Positions 18,158 to 27,836 are shown, numbered from the stretch's first letter. The stretch is 64,000 nt of DNA from Bacillota bacterium (GCA_023391835.1 JAEWAE010000011.1:1-64000), one strand, 5' to 3'. Program-made: numbers and translations. Notes: a model not told the origin generated them from the sequence alone.

Positions 18158-20452
18158 ATGTTTCGCAGAAAACGTAACACCTATATGCTTTTTTTTGCGT
18201 CCTATGCCATGGTACTGCTCGTCACGATATCCAGTCTGGCCGTCTATTACTCCCAGATATCCCGGCAGTTTTTCGACGATACCCGCCAGCAGCGTACAGC
18301 ACTGCTCAACCAGCTGGAAGACAACGTCGACAGCAAACTGAAGTATGCCGACGCCCTGCTCAACAGCACCATGGCGGACAGCAGCCTGGCGCAGGTGACC
18401 GGCGGCTTCGCTCCCCTGACGGATCTCATGGATAAAATGCATAACGCCTACCAGCCGGATTATCTGCTGAATTTCGCCATTTATTTCCCCGGATCGGACG
18501 AGGTCGTCACCCAGGGAGTTCATATGGATACCGAGGACTATTTTACTTATATGTATCGGATCACCGGCATGTCCTATGCCGCCTTCCGCGCGGAGTATCT
18601 GGACAAGTACGCGGCGCGCGCGCTGATGCAGCCGGTGAAAGTGCAGCTTTTTGAGCGCAGCCCACAGCTCGTGCTGCCGTATGTGCAGTCCTATCCCGTG
18701 GATTCCGGCAAGACGGAGCAGGCCAAAATGCTGGTTTTTCTGGATACCAGCGACACGACCGACCTGATCGCCCAACTGGGGCGTTCCACCCATTCCCGGG
18801 TATATATCCTCAATTCGGAAAACCAGGTGGTGCTCTCGTCCGGCAAGGCCGCCGCGCCGTCCGCCCAGCTGATCGCCGCGCTGAAAAAAAACGGCACCGC
18901 TCAGTTCCGAGTCGGCGGGGGGAAACAGGTGGTGTCGCAGGCGGTGTCTCCCCGCAACGGCTGGCGCTATGTGCTGGTGACGCCGCAGACCGCCTATCTC
19001 TGGAGCAATAAGCAGATTACGGTCAGTTGGCTGGCCATTTTCGGGGTGTATCTGGTGATCGGCTTCCTGATCGCGCATTTTCTGGCCAAGCGCAGCTGCA
19101 AGCCGATCTATGAGATCAACGAGGTCATCCGCACCCATCAGAAAGGCGGCCCGGCCGTCTCCGAACCGAATGAATTTCTGCATATCCGCAATACGCTCAT
19201 CCGACAGTATAACATCGACCGGGATCTGAACGCCGTGATTCAGGACCAGCTCCCCATCGTGCGGCAGGCGTTCCTCAATTCGATTGTCCGTGGGGTGGAA
19301 ACCCATTATGACGAGGCGATAAAACGTTTCCCCTCGCTGGGCATTCACCTGATTTCCCAGCAGTTTGTCATAGCGGTATTTGACTTTGACACGGAAAGTC
19401 CATTTTTTCTGGAAAACGAACGCAGCGAGGATGAAAACCTTTCGCTGGCGCGTTCCATGATAGGGGACGAGGAAAAGAGCCGGATCGCCAACGGGCAGCT
19501 GTGCTTTTTGCTGGATCTGGACCGCAACCTGTACGCGCTGCTGATCAATCTGGCGGAAAAAGCCGACCCGAATGAGGCGGCTGCCGGTATGCGGCAGCGG
19601 CTGGATGATTTGGGGGAACAGCTCTCGGAGTGTTTCCGGCTGGTGGTACGCTTTGGAGTGGGAAATGTACACCGGGAGCTGGCCGGTCTGCCGGAATGTC
19701 TTGCGGAAGCCCGGAAGGCGCTGCAGGCCGGCCGGTGGCGGGAAAACGGCGGCACGGTGCTTTTTGACGAGGTGGAAAACGCCGGGCCCAGCTACTATTT
19801 TCCCACCGACACCGAGTATCTGCTGGTGCGCAATCTTCAAGATGGAAATTATCACGATGCGCGGGAACTGATCGGCAATATTTTTGCCATCAACCGGCAC
19901 CTGGTGCAGGGTGAGGCAGCTACCGATGCCTTTTTGGATGTGGTCTGTTTTGCACTGGTGCGGGTGATGAATGGGACGCTGAAATCCCGGTGTCGTCCGC
20001 CGGAGCCGGCCGACTCGCTGCGCGGCCGGATGGGGCCGCACCCGACGCTGGAAGAGGCCCGCACCGTGCTGCTTAAATATGTCGATCGCATCGCGGATGC
20101 CCGACAGCTCCGCACAGTCAGCAAGACTGAGCTGCTGGTCAACCGCATCGCCGCCTATCTCGACGAGAGCGCAACGTCCGACCTGCCCGATCTGAATTCG
20201 GTGGCGGCCCGATTCCATGTGACGCCGCAGTATGTGTCGAATATATTCACCAAATATCGGCACGAGCATATCAAGGATTACATATCCCGTTTGAAGCTCA
20301 AACAGGCGAAAGAGTATCTGACCAGCACCAGGTTGTCGCTTCACGACATATCGGTGCAGATGGGGTATGCCGATGAAATGGGCATTTTCCGGTTGTTCCG
20401 CAAATATGAGAATATGACGCCGGGAGAATACCGCGCACAAAATCAGGGATGA
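18158..20452 (+). CDS. Membrane-anchored AraC-family regulator
   Basis: 764 residues. A first membrane segment at about 10-30 and a second at about 287-308 enclose an extracellular sensor domain of roughly 255 residues. A cytoplasmic linker follows, then a C-terminal AraC DNA-binding domain (about 660-760: VTPQYVSNIFTKYR, MGYADEMGIFRLFRKYE). This is the one-component layout common beside LplB/LplC/LipO importers in Bacillota; no histidine kinase motifs are present. ATG 18158 follows AAGGAG. It is directly upstream of importer 1 and is the likely activator of it, sensing the oligosaccharide outside the cell or the loaded lipoprotein. Confidence 0.88.
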   Translation: MFRRKRNTYMLFFASYAMVLLVTISSLAVYYSQISRQFFDDTRQQRTALLNQLEDNVDSKLKYADALLNSTMADSSLAQVTGGFAPLTDLMDKMHNAYQPDYLLNFAIYFPGSDEVVTQGVHMDTEDYFTYMYRITGMSYAAFRAEYLDKYAARALMQPVKVQLFERSPQLVLPYVQSYPVDSGKTEQAKMLVFLDTSDTTDLIAQLGRSTHSRVYILNSENQVVLSSGKAAAPSAQLIAALKKNGTAQFRVGGGKQVVSQAVSPRNGWRYVLVTPQTAYLWSNKQITVSWLAIFGVYLVIGFLIAHFLAKRSCKPIYEINEVIRTHQKGGPAVSEPNEFLHIRNTLIRQYNIDRDLNAVIQDQLPIVRQAFLNSIVRGVETHYDEAIKRFPSLGIHLISQQFVIAVFDFDTESPFFLENERSEDENLSLARSMIGDEEKSRIANGQLCFLLDLDRNLYALLINLAEKADPNEAAAGMRQRLDDLGEQLSECFRLVVRFGVGNVHRELAGLPECLAEARKALQAGRWRENGGTVLFDEVENAGPSYYFPTDTEYLLVRNLQDGNYHDARELIGNIFAINRHLVQGEAATDAFLDVVCFALVRVMNGTLKSRCRPPEPADSLRGRMGPHPTLEEARTVLLKYVDRIADARQLRTVSKTELLVNRIAAYLDESATSDLPDLNSVAARFHVTPQYVSNIFTKYRHEHIKDYISRLKLKQAKEYLTSTRLSLHDISVQMGYADEMGIFRLFRKYENMTPGEYRAQNQG

Positions 20453-20507
20453 CAACCTAGGTGCAAAATAATACGGAAAAACAATCATATTTATGCAAAT
20501 TGAACCG

Positions 20508-20540
20508 GGACGGCCGTAACATTCTGCTTTCACGGCCGCC
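20508..20540 (+). terminator. Weak hairpin after the membrane AraC gene
   Basis: CGGCCGT (20511-20517) pairs with ACGGCCG (20532-20538), with two more G-C pairs around a bulge. A proper T run is missing, so termination here would be partial or factor-assisted. Confidence 0.3.
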
Positions 20541-20875
20541 TGCGGTACTTTTGAACGCTAATTTTGAAGGCCTTAAAATGAATTTATATAAAATATAAAA
20601 TTCACAATCTAGATTTGAGACACGCAAAAATATGAAACAGACCAGAAAATTCATATGGTTATCCACAATAGATAAAATATACAGACGCATGAAACAGGAT
20701 AAAATGCCTTAATTGGCAGGCAAATCGGATGATAAATTAAAGCGCGCCGCATAATTGAAAAAATAAAAATTCTATAATGGCCGCTGACTTATCGGATCAT
20801 GCGGGTTCTCCGAAAAAAACCGGCTTGAAAATGGCTGTTTCTTAATTTCCGTGGGAGAATCTGAAAAAATGAAGA

Positions 20876-20904
20876 TTTACGGACATCCCCAAACTCCATA
20901 TAAT
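20876..20904 (+). promoter_or_regulatory. Candidate sigma-A promoter of importer 1
   Basis: TTTACG (20876-20881), 17-bp spacer, TATAAT (20899-20904). The -10 is perfect and the -35 matches 4 of 6, consistent with an activator-assisted promoter. Confidence 0.5.
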
Positions 20905-21016
20905 AGAGTCATAGATTCAGCAGATGAGATAAATAGATATAAAATTATAAATATACAGCCAAATATATGTGCAAGTAGATGGGCATGGCCCAAAATTCAG
21001 ATAAGGGTGTGATCGT

Positions 21017-21997
21017 GTGAACCAGATGAAAGAAGCGGTGGCTTCTCCGCAGGTCCATGCCAACGAATCAATAATTATACATAACCGGCGGTGGTCCCGA
21101 TGGCGGCTGGTCAAGAAAAACTGGCAGCTATATCTGTTTATCCTGCCGGCGATCGTGGCATTCGCACTTTTTTCCTATATCCCCATGTATGGGGTACAGA
21201 TCGCCTTCAAGGCATACAATCCGGTGTTGGGCTTCTGGGGCAGCCCATGGGCCGACCCCTGGTACAAATACTTTAAGCTCTTTTTCAGTTCGGCGTGGTT
21301 TATGACCACTCTTAAGAATACACTCGTCCTTTCGCTTTATGGCTTTGTGATCGGTAATATCGCGCCGCTGATTCTGGCTTTGATGATCAATGAGGCGGCC
21401 AACGTACACTTCAAAAAGACCGTACAGATGGTCACATATATCCCTTACTTCATTTCCACGGTGGTACTGGTCGGCATGCTCAACCAGATGTTTTCCAGTT
21501 CCGGGATCGTGAACGAGATGCTTCGTGCCGTGGGGCTGCCCCAATATAATTTTTTGACCAGCGACCCGGCGTTCAAGCACCTGTATGTCTGGTCCGGCGC
21601 ATGGCAGGGCACCGGCTACGGCTCGATCATCTATTTCGCCGCGCTCTGCAATGTGTCGCCGGAGCTTCATGAGGCGGCCACGATAGACGGAGCGGGTCGG
21701 TTTCAAAGGATCATCCATATTGATATTCCGGCTGTGATACCGACGTTTGTCGTGCTGCTGATCATGGGTGCGGGCCAGATCATGAATGTCAGCTACGAAA
21801 AGGTGCTGGCGATGCAGAATAATGTCAACCTCGGCGTATCGGAAGTCATCAACACCTATGTATACAAAACCGGAATCGTCCACGCACAGTACAGTCTTTC
21901 CTCCGCCGTGGGTCTTTTCAACAACGTCATCAACCTGATCCTGCTGATCCTTGTGAACAAGATATGCAAACAGGTCAGCGACACTTCGCTTTGGTAG
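21017..21997 (+). CDS. ABC sugar importer permease, LplB type (importer 1)
   Basis: 326-residue inner membrane permease of the LplB/UgpA-like group that takes up oligosaccharides delivered by a lipoprotein. The first hydrophobic segment (LYLFILPAIVAFALFSY) follows a basic N-terminus, and the EAA loop that contacts the ATPase is ELHEAATIDGAGRFQ. GTG 21017 is preceded by AAGGG; ATG 21026 is an alternative. The partner permease starts 10 bases downstream. No ATPase gene is found nearby, as is usual for this family, which shares an MsmX-like ATPase encoded elsewhere. Confidence 0.9.
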   Translation: MNQMKEAVASPQVHANESIIIHNRRWSRWRLVKKNWQLYLFILPAIVAFALFSYIPMYGVQIAFKAYNPVLGFWGSPWADPWYKYFKLFFSSAWFMTTLKNTLVLSLYGFVIGNIAPLILALMINEAANVHFKKTVQMVTYIPYFISTVVLVGMLNQMFSSSGIVNEMLRAVGLPQYNFLTSDPAFKHLYVWSGAWQGTGYGSIIYFAALCNVSPELHEAATIDGAGRFQRIIHIDIPAVIPTFVVLLIMGAGQIMNVSYEKVLAMQNNVNLGVSEVINTYVYKTGIVHAQYSLSSAVGLFNNVINLILLILVNKICKQVSDTSLW

Positions 21998-22007
21998 AGG
22001 GATTGAT

Positions 22008-22907
22008 ATGGTTATCAAAGAATCAATAGGGGACCGTGTGTTTAATACGGCCATGTATGTCCTGCTGGGGATCATTCTCCTGCTGTGCGCGTATCCGATC
22101 TGGTATGTGATCATATGCTCGATCAGTTCCCCCTATTATATAAACAATGGGCAAGTGCTTTTGTGGCCCAAGGGTGTGACGCTTGAGGGATATGCGGCGG
22201 TTTTCCAGGAGCCGTCGGTGCTGATCGGCTATCGCAATTCTATTTTGTACACGGTATTCGGCACGCTTCTCGCGCTGATCGTCACGCTGCCAGCGGCGTA
22301 TGCGGTATCGAGGAATGATTTTGTCGGTCATAATTTTTTTATGGCGGTGATTACCTTCACCATGTTTTTCAGCGGCGGCATGATACCCGCCTATCTGGTG
22401 GTGCAAAGGCTCGGCCTGATCAATTCGCCGTTTTGCCTGATCGTTCTGGGCACCGTGAGCGCCTACGATGTGATCCTATGCCGCACATTTTTTCAAAACA
22501 GCATCCCGCATGAGCTTCAAGACGCGGCCGAAATAGACGGGTGTTCCAATTTCAAGCTGTTCGTCAGCGTGATCTTGCCTCTTTCCAAGCCGATCATCGC
22601 GGTGATGGTGCTCTTTATCGCAGTGGGCAAATGGAACAATTACTTCACGGCCCTTCTTTATCTCACCAATCCCAATTTGCAGCCCCTGCAGTTGGTGCTC
22701 TATAATCTGCTGCTCAAAAGCGACACGCTTGCCAAGATGATCGAGCAGGGGGTGGTGGATGCCGGCGACGTGCAGAAGAGCATGAATATCCAGCAGCTGA
22801 TCCGCTACTCGCTGATCGTGACGGCCTCAGTGCCCGTGATGCTTCTCTATCCGCTGATACAGAAATATTTCGTCAAGGGCGTCATGATCGGCTCGGTCAA
22901 AGGCTGA
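22008..22907 (+). CDS. ABC sugar importer permease, LplC/YtcP type (importer 1)
   Basis: 299-residue second permease subunit. It has six predicted membrane segments, the MFFSGGMIPAYLV stretch typical of this subfamily, the EAA loop LQDAAEIDGCSNFKLF, and the conserved C-terminus KYFVKGVMIGSVKG. It pairs with the upstream LplB-type subunit and the lipoprotein downstream. The gap of 116 bases before the lipoprotein gene holds a stem-loop. Confidence 0.9.
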   Translation: MVIKESIGDRVFNTAMYVLLGIILLLCAYPIWYVIICSISSPYYINNGQVLLWPKGVTLEGYAAVFQEPSVLIGYRNSILYTVFGTLLALIVTLPAAYAVSRNDFVGHNFFMAVITFTMFFSGGMIPAYLVVQRLGLINSPFCLIVLGTVSAYDVILCRTFFQNSIPHELQDAAEIDGCSNFKLFVSVILPLSKPIIAVMVLFIAVGKWNNYFTALLYLTNPNLQPLQLVLYNLLLKSDTLAKMIEQGVVDAGDVQKSMNIQQLIRYSLIVTASVPVMLLYPLIQKYFVKGVMIGSVKG

Positions 22908-22938
22908 CGCGTGCCGATCACATTACTTCGGCTGCTAT

Positions 22939-22986
22939 AGCGGCAAAATTTGGCGTGCAGGTCTGTGACTTGCCAAATAAGCCGCT
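22939..22986 (+). repeat. Intercistronic stem-loop between permease and lipoprotein genes
   Basis: AGCGGC (22939-22944) pairs with GCCGCT (22981-22986), and ATTTGGC (22948-22954) with GCCAAAT (22972-22978), giving a 13-bp stem with a small internal loop. No T run follows, so an RNA-stabilising role for the highly needed lipoprotein mRNA is more likely than termination. Confidence 0.5.
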
Positions 22987-23023
22987 TTCAGATCAATATT
23001 AAAATGGCAGGGAGGAATTGTGT

Positions 23024-24688
23024 ATGCAAAAGTGGAGACAAGCGCTGTCCATCGGCCTCTGTGCGGCTCTGGCGGTGGGAATGCTGGGGGGATGCACGAA
23101 AAGCAAGACACAGGGTTCCAGCTCGGCAAACACCTCAAACGCAAAGGTACCCGACTATATGAATGCGGTGGGGCAATTTCCGATCACCAAGGATAAGATC
23201 ACGGTGAAAGCCATGGTGTCGGAAAACAGCGAAATGGCCAAGGACTGGAATACCATGGAAGCCTTTAAAAGGCTGGAGCAGCTCACAAACATCCACTGGG
23301 ACTTTGAGTATGTGAATTCGGCCAATTTTCTCAATCAGCTGAGCGTCCGCTTTTCGGGCAACGATCTACCCGAGGTCTGCCTCATGGGCGGCATGAGCAC
23401 GGACACCGAAGAGACCTACGGGCCTACCGGCAAGTTGGCCGATCTCACCGACCTCATTGACAAGTATGCGCCCCATTTGAAGAAAGTCCGCGAAAAAATC
23501 CCGGAAATCAAGCTGGCGGGCACCGCGAGCGACGGCAAGGTTTACGGCCTGCCCTGTTACGCGGAATCATCCGCCAATGTGCCGGCCCTCGACTTCTTTG
23601 ATGAGAAGTATATGAATAACGTCGGCATCACCAAGATCCCGACAACGACCGACGAGCTGTATACGATGCTCAAGGCGTTCAAGGAAAAGGACATGAACAA
23701 GGACGGGAAGAACGATGATATTCCGATGTCCACCATTGCGTCCACCGCGGGCGGCTGCGGTTCCTTAAGGCAGGTTTACCAGACGGCTTTCCAGGGCTAT
23801 ACCGGCGGCAACGCCAGCGACAACTGGGATGTCGATTCGAAGGGGAAAGTCATCTATCTGCCGCAGGAAAAAGGCTATAAGGAGTACCTTGCCTACATGC
23901 ATAAACTGTATGCGGAGGGCCTGCTCGACCACGATTTCGACACGCAGACTTCGGATCAGATCAAGGCGAAGATACAGTCCGGCAAAGTCGGCGTATATGT
24001 CGGCCAGACGCCGACCATACTGGCGGGCACGGCCCTTGCAAACGACAAGCAGGTCTGCATGCCTCCTCTGACCACCCCCACCAACAGCAAAAAGGTCGCT
24101 CTGGCGCCAACCTATCTTTCCACTACAAACGGTGTGATCACCACGGCCTGCAAGCACAAGGAAGCCGTCATGAGCTGGTTCGATCTGTTCTATCGCACCG
24201 AGGATGAGGCGGTCGACGGCTTCTGCGGCAAGACCTCCCTGCTGGGCTACGAAGGCGAGCAGTGGAAATATACCGACTCCGCCAAGACCCAGTACCAGTT
24301 CATCGACCCGGTCAAAAGCTATGTGCAGCTCAACCAGACCGTTATGATCACCTTCGGGCTGCCCGCCTACATCAGCAACATGGCCGTGCAGACCGGCAAC
24401 ACCCTGATGCAAGACAAGATTCAGGGCAATAAGGATCAGAAAGCTTCCTATTATAAGAAAGCCTATCCGGTAAACGCACGTCTGACCAAGGACGAGGCCG
24501 ACCAGTCCGCCACGCTCACCACGGATCTGGATAACTATGTGAATATGATGGAGACCAAGTTTATCAATGGGCAGGAAGACCTAAACAAATTTGACGATTT
24601 TGTCAAGAATCTTGACAAATACGGCGTGAAAGATCTGAAAAAGATTAAGCAGGCCGCTTACGACCGTTACGAAAAGGCGGCCAAATAA
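23024..24688 (+). CDS. Extracellular sugar-binding lipoprotein, LipO type (importer 1)
   Basis: 554-residue substrate-binding lipoprotein. The lipobox LGGC places the lipidated Cys at 24 after a hydrophobic signal peptide, followed by a Ser/Lys/Asn-rich linker. The mature part is a family 1-type binding protein with the calcium-loop-like motif DMNKDGKNDDIPM typical of the LipO/YtcQ group. GGAGG lies 8 bases before ATG 23024; the in-frame TTG two codons earlier is too close to the ribosome site. It is the last gene of importer 1 and is followed by a strong terminator. Confidence 0.92.
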   Translation: MQKWRQALSIGLCAALAVGMLGGCTKSKTQGSSSANTSNAKVPDYMNAVGQFPITKDKITVKAMVSENSEMAKDWNTMEAFKRLEQLTNIHWDFEYVNSANFLNQLSVRFSGNDLPEVCLMGGMSTDTEETYGPTGKLADLTDLIDKYAPHLKKVREKIPEIKLAGTASDGKVYGLPCYAESSANVPALDFFDEKYMNNVGITKIPTTTDELYTMLKAFKEKDMNKDGKNDDIPMSTIASTAGGCGSLRQVYQTAFQGYTGGNASDNWDVDSKGKVIYLPQEKGYKEYLAYMHKLYAEGLLDHDFDTQTSDQIKAKIQSGKVGVYVGQTPTILAGTALANDKQVCMPPLTTPTNSKKVALAPTYLSTTNGVITTACKHKEAVMSWFDLFYRTEDEAVDGFCGKTSLLGYEGEQWKYTDSAKTQYQFIDPVKSYVQLNQTVMITFGLPAYISNMAVQTGNTLMQDKIQGNKDQKASYYKKAYPVNARLTKDEADQSATLTTDLDNYVNMMETKFINGQEDLNKFDDFVKNLDKYGVKDLKKIKQAAYDRYEKAAK

Positions 24689-24705
24689 GCGCCGTGTGAC
24701 AAAAA

Positions 24706-24756
24706 GGGGGGGGTTTGCCGCAATCGGGTATTGCGGCAAATCCCTCCCCGCTTTTT
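24706..24756 (+). terminator. Terminator of importer 1
   Basis: A G-rich arm ending TTTGCCGCAAT (24706-24724) pairs with ATTGCGGCAAA plus a C-rich run (24730-24749), followed by CTTTTT. It is long and stable, and leaves only 44 bases before the next gene, so the amidohydrolase pair needs a nearby promoter or read-through. Confidence 0.88.
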
Positions 24757-24800
24757 GCCGGAGGAGGCTCCGGCTTCTGAAAGGAGGCACCCCGTTTCCC

Positions 24801-25541
24801 ATGATCATCGACATTCACGCGCACCTATGGGACGGCTCGTTTGAATCCGACAAACGGCAGATCCGGACGGTATGCGAACGGTATAAAGTATCGCAGGTGG
24901 TGGTTTCCAGCCTGGGCGGCTATTTCCCGGGGCGGGAGGAGATTGCCCGGCTCAACGCCGCCACTGCCGCATTCATGCGGGAAGAACCGTCGCTCATCCG
25001 CGGCTGGTGCTACGTCAATCCCCGCAACCCAGACGCGCTGGACGTGCTGCGTCACGGCATCGAGGATGCCGGTATGTCCGGCATAAAACTGTGGGTGGCG
25101 ACTTTCTGTGACGATCCGCTGGTATTTCCGCTGGTGGAACAATGCATCCGCTATCGGGTGCCGGTGCTGATCCATACGTTTTATAAGCAGGTCGGCCAGC
25201 TGCCTTTTGAGTCGCTGGGCGGCAACGTGGCCGCGCTGGCCCGGCGTTACCCGGAAGCTAAGCTGCTGATGGCCCATATGGGTGCGGACTGTCTACGGGA
25301 ACTCAAGCCCATCCGGCCCTATTCCAACATCCGGGTGGATACCTCCGGCTCCATCGTCCACCGGGACGATATCGACTATGCCAAAGAGATGCTCGGCGCC
25401 GACCGCATCGTATTCGGTACGGATATGCCGATGATCAGCTTCCTGCTCAATTACGGCCAGATCGAGGAAGCCGACCTGACACCCGACGAAAAAGATGCGA
25501 TATTCTGCCGCAACGCGCAGCGGCTGCTGGAAAGGGGCTGA
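24801..25541 (+). CDS. Amidohydrolase (metal-dependent hydrolase, Amidohydro_2 type), pair A catalytic member
   Basis: 246-residue TIM-barrel hydrolase. All metal ligands expected of the superfamily are visible: H6-x-H8 (DIHAHLWDG), a histidine in VPVLIHTFYK, a histidine in LLMAHMGADC and the aspartate in VFGTDMPMI. Relatives hydrolyse lactones, cyclic amides or decarboxylate aromatic acids; a sugar-lactone role would suit the oxidoreductases nearby, but this is inference. AAAGGAGGC precedes ATG 24801 at a rather long 13 bases. The next gene, four bases downstream, encodes a homologue without metal ligands. Confidence 0.8.
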   Translation: MIIDIHAHLWDGSFESDKRQIRTVCERYKVSQVVVSSLGGYFPGREEIARLNAATAAFMREEPSLIRGWCYVNPRNPDALDVLRHGIEDAGMSGIKLWVATFCDDPLVFPLVEQCIRYRVPVLIHTFYKQVGQLPFESLGGNVAALARRYPEAKLLMAHMGADCLRELKPIRPYSNIRVDTSGSIVHRDDIDYAKEMLGADRIVFGTDMPMISFLLNYGQIEEADLTPDEKDAIFCRNAQRLLERG

Positions 25542-25545
25542 AAAA

Positions 25546-26322
25546 ATGGCCGGAACCGATGTCAACTGCCTGCTGGGCCATTGGCCTTTTCGCAAGCTTT
25601 ACCGGAACACACTCGAGGCCCTGCGCCAAGTGCACGCCGCCTGCGGGATCGACGGGGGCTATGTGTCCTCACTGGAAAGCATTCTTTATAACGACCCTTT
25701 TGAGGGGGAAAAAGACCTCCACGCGGCCATCCGAGACACCAATTATCGCCATGTGATGACGGTGAATCCTACACTGCCGGCGTTTGACGAGGATATTCGC
25801 CGCGGAGTGGAGGAATTCGGCATATGCGGCGTGCGCGTTTATCCGGGCTATCACGGCTATAAACTCAGCGGGCCGGAGACAGCCTCCCTGGTCGCTCTGC
25901 TCCGGCAGTATCGCCTGCCGCTCTGGCTGACGGTGCGGCTGGAAGACGACCGTCTCAATTACATCCTGACACCCCGGCGGGTTTCCCTCATGGATGAGAT
26001 CGTGCCTTTTTTGCTGGCGACGGATGATCTGCCGGTGCTCGTCACCAATCTGCAGGCCGGTGAGATTCTGAGCTTCGGGGAAATTCTCGCATCCCGCCCC
26101 AACCTGTATTTTGACACGGCGGGCATCAAGGGGCCGGTGGAGTGCATCGAGCAGGTAGTGGCGGGTATCGGCGACCGGCGGCTGATTTTCGGCTCCGCCC
26201 ATCCGCTGTATGCGCTGCGCAGCTCCCTGTATCAGATCACGATGGCACAGTTGCCGACAGAGAGCAAGGCCCGTATCCTTACGGAGAACGTGGCTCATTT
26301 TGCCGATTCCTTCTCGGCTTGA
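25546..26322 (+). CDS. Amidohydrolase-like protein lacking metal ligands, pair A
   Basis: 258 residues with the same barrel layout as the preceding gene, but the active-site residues are gone. The HxH position reads N7-C-L9 (DVNCLLGHW), the MAH position reads VTNLQAG, and the terminal FGTD reads FGSAHP. It is unlikely to bind the usual binuclear metal centre and may be a partner or regulatory subunit of the adjacent hydrolase, or use another mechanism. ATG 25546 has AAAGGGG 8 bases upstream. The gene is followed by a terminator. The same catalytic plus degenerate arrangement recurs at 35036-36585. Confidence 0.75.
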   Translation: MAGTDVNCLLGHWPFRKLYRNTLEALRQVHAACGIDGGYVSSLESILYNDPFEGEKDLHAAIRDTNYRHVMTVNPTLPAFDEDIRRGVEEFGICGVRVYPGYHGYKLSGPETASLVALLRQYRLPLWLTVRLEDDRLNYILTPRRVSLMDEIVPFLLATDDLPVLVTNLQAGEILSFGEILASRPNLYFDTAGIKGPVECIEQVVAGIGDRRLIFGSAHPLYALRSSLYQITMAQLPTESKARILTENVAHFADSFSA

Positions 26323-26338
26323 ATAATACGTGGGGCTC

Positions 26339-26376
26339 AAAAGCGCCGTCCGTTCTGAAACGGGCGGCGCTTTTTT
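26339..26376. terminator. Terminator after amidohydrolase pair A
   Basis: AAAAGCGCCGTCCGTT (26339-26354) pairs with AACGGGCGGCGCTTTT (26359-26374) at 15 of 16 positions (the exception a G-U pair), followed by six T in total. An A run on the other side makes it work in both directions. Confidence 0.9.
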
Positions 26377-26438
26377 GCCGGGGTTGGGAGTAGCTGCGTG
26401 TCGTCTGCCCGCCTTCGTGGGAAAAGCGGAATGCCCAT

Positions 26439-26486
26439 AAAAGGCTGTTGCCGGACGCATCCTGATGCGTTCGGCAACAGCCTTTT
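26439..26486 (-). terminator. Terminator of the DegT aminotransferase operon
   Basis: A 23-base arm (26439-26461) pairs with 26464-26486 with one mismatch around a 2-base gap. Read on the minus strand it ends in CCTTTT, suiting the aminotransferase genes that end at 26580. It lies back to back with the plus-strand terminator at 26339. Confidence 0.8.
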
Positions 26487-26579
26487 CACTTTAAAATATT
26501 CATAAGTACGGAGAAACACATTTTACGGTGCGCGGGATGCGATCGGCTCGTTTTACAGCGCCCCTTTTTGCCGGAAGTC

Positions 26580-27836
26580 TCAGAGCACCTGGGCCGCGAC
26601 CTTGCGTACGGCGTCGATCACGTCCTGCGCGTCCTGCTCGCTCCAGGTGGGGGCGATATTCAGTACGGCGTTGCGGGCGAGTATCTCGACGGAGTGAGGG
26701 CACATATCCGGCGAGTAAGTCACCGGCGGCTGCACCTGATTGAAGGGGAAACCGCTGCGGTCCGCGGTGCGCTGATAAAGAATCTGCGGCTGCATGTAGA
26801 CGGGCTCGCCGTTATAGAGATAGTTGAGCGACACATTTTCCGCGCCCATGGCGTGAATGAAGCGGAGCGCCTTTTCCCGGTTTTCCAGCAGCAGGATCAG
26901 TGCGTTGCCCGCGTCGCCGGCCTCGTCGTTGAGACGGCGGAAACGCAGCTCCGGTACCGAGCGAATGCCCTCCTTGATCTGGCGCTTGCGTGTGCGCATG
27001 GCGTCCAGTATGGAATCGAGCTTATGGATCTGTTCGAGCGCCACCGCGCCGGAAAGCTCGCTCATGCGGAAATTTTGCCCGACAAATACGTCGTCTTCCG
27101 CATTGGCGTGCAGAAATCCTTCCCGTTCGCGGAACATGCCCTGGTCATGGTACCGCACGGCACGCTCATAGAGCTTGTCGTCATCCGTGACCACCACGCC
27201 GCCCTCGCCGGTGGTGATGATCTTATTCATCTGCAGGCTGAAGGTGTTGATGTCGCCGAAGGTGCCGGCGTGCCGCCCATGATAGGTCGCGCCGCAGGAT
27301 TGGGCGGTGTCCTCGATGACGGTCAGACCGTGCCGCCGGGCGATGGGGAGGATGCGGTCCATCTGGCAGGGGTTGCCCAGGATGGGCACGCAGATGACGG
27401 CTCTGGTGGCGCCGTCGATATGCGATTCCAAATCGTCGGGGTCGATATCCAGACTTTCGTCGATCTCGGCAAAGACGGGCACGGCGCCGGCGCATATGAC
27501 GGCGCCCGCCGCCGCGATAAAGGTGCAGGCGGGGACGATCACCTTGTCGCCCGGGCCGATGCCCGCCGCTTTGAGTGCGACAATGAGCGCGGCCGTGCCG
27601 GAAGTCACCGCCAGAGCGTGCCGGGTCAGCATTTTTTCACGGAAAGCGGCCTCGAACGCCTTGGTCTTGCCCAGACAATTGGGACCGTAAAACCGGAAGG
27701 GCGACTTGGCCTCGATCACGGCGTCGGTGCCTGCGGATTCCCGCTCATCGTATACGCTCGAGCCGGGGTAAAACGGGGGAAGCGGCTCGCTGCGGACAGG
27801 CGTGCCGCCGTCGATCGCCAGCTTTTCATTTGACAT
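26580..27836 (-). CDS. DegT/DnrJ/EryC1 family PLP-dependent aminotransferase
   Basis: 418-residue fold-type I aminotransferase that moves an amino group between glutamate or glutamine and a keto sugar or inosose. The PLP lysine is K205 in SLQMNKIITTGEGG, the cofactor-holding VIEDTAQ motif is at 173-179, and TSGTAAL (79-84) binds phosphate. The opening LAIDGGTPVR is typical of the StsC/inosose group. GGAAGC lies 9 bases before the start. It is second in a two-gene operon with another DegT protein (71-base gap). In a degradative locus the reaction may run toward the keto sugar, feeding the dehydrogenase and aldolase genes nearby; that direction is inference. Confidence 0.88.
   Translation of the reverse strand: MSNEKLAIDGGTPVRSEPLPPFYPGSSVYDERESAGTDAVIEAKSPFRFYGPNCLGKTKAFEAAFREKMLTRHALAVTSGTAALIVALKAAGIGPGDKVIVPACTFIAAAGAVICAGAVPVFAEIDESLDIDPDDLESHIDGATRAVICVPILGNPCQMDRILPIARRHGLTVIEDTAQSCGATYHGRHAGTFGDINTFSLQMNKIITTGEGGVVVTDDDKLYERAVRYHDQGMFREREGFLHANAEDDVFVGQNFRMSELSGAVALEQIHKLDSILDAMRTRKRQIKEGIRSVPELRFRRLNDEAGDAGNALILLLENREKALRFIHAMGAENVSLNYLYNGEPVYMQPQILYQRTADRSGFPFNQVQPPVTYSPDMCPHSVEILARNAVLNIAPTWSEQDAQDVIDAVRKVAAQVL

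Larger units (their letters stand above)
20453..21016 (+). other. Regulatory intergenic region before importer 1
   Basis: 564 bases, clearly more AT-rich than the flanking genes. It holds a hairpin near 20508-20540 and a candidate promoter at 20876-20904, leaving a leader of about 105 bases before the importer. No coding sequence is recognised. Confidence 0.6.
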
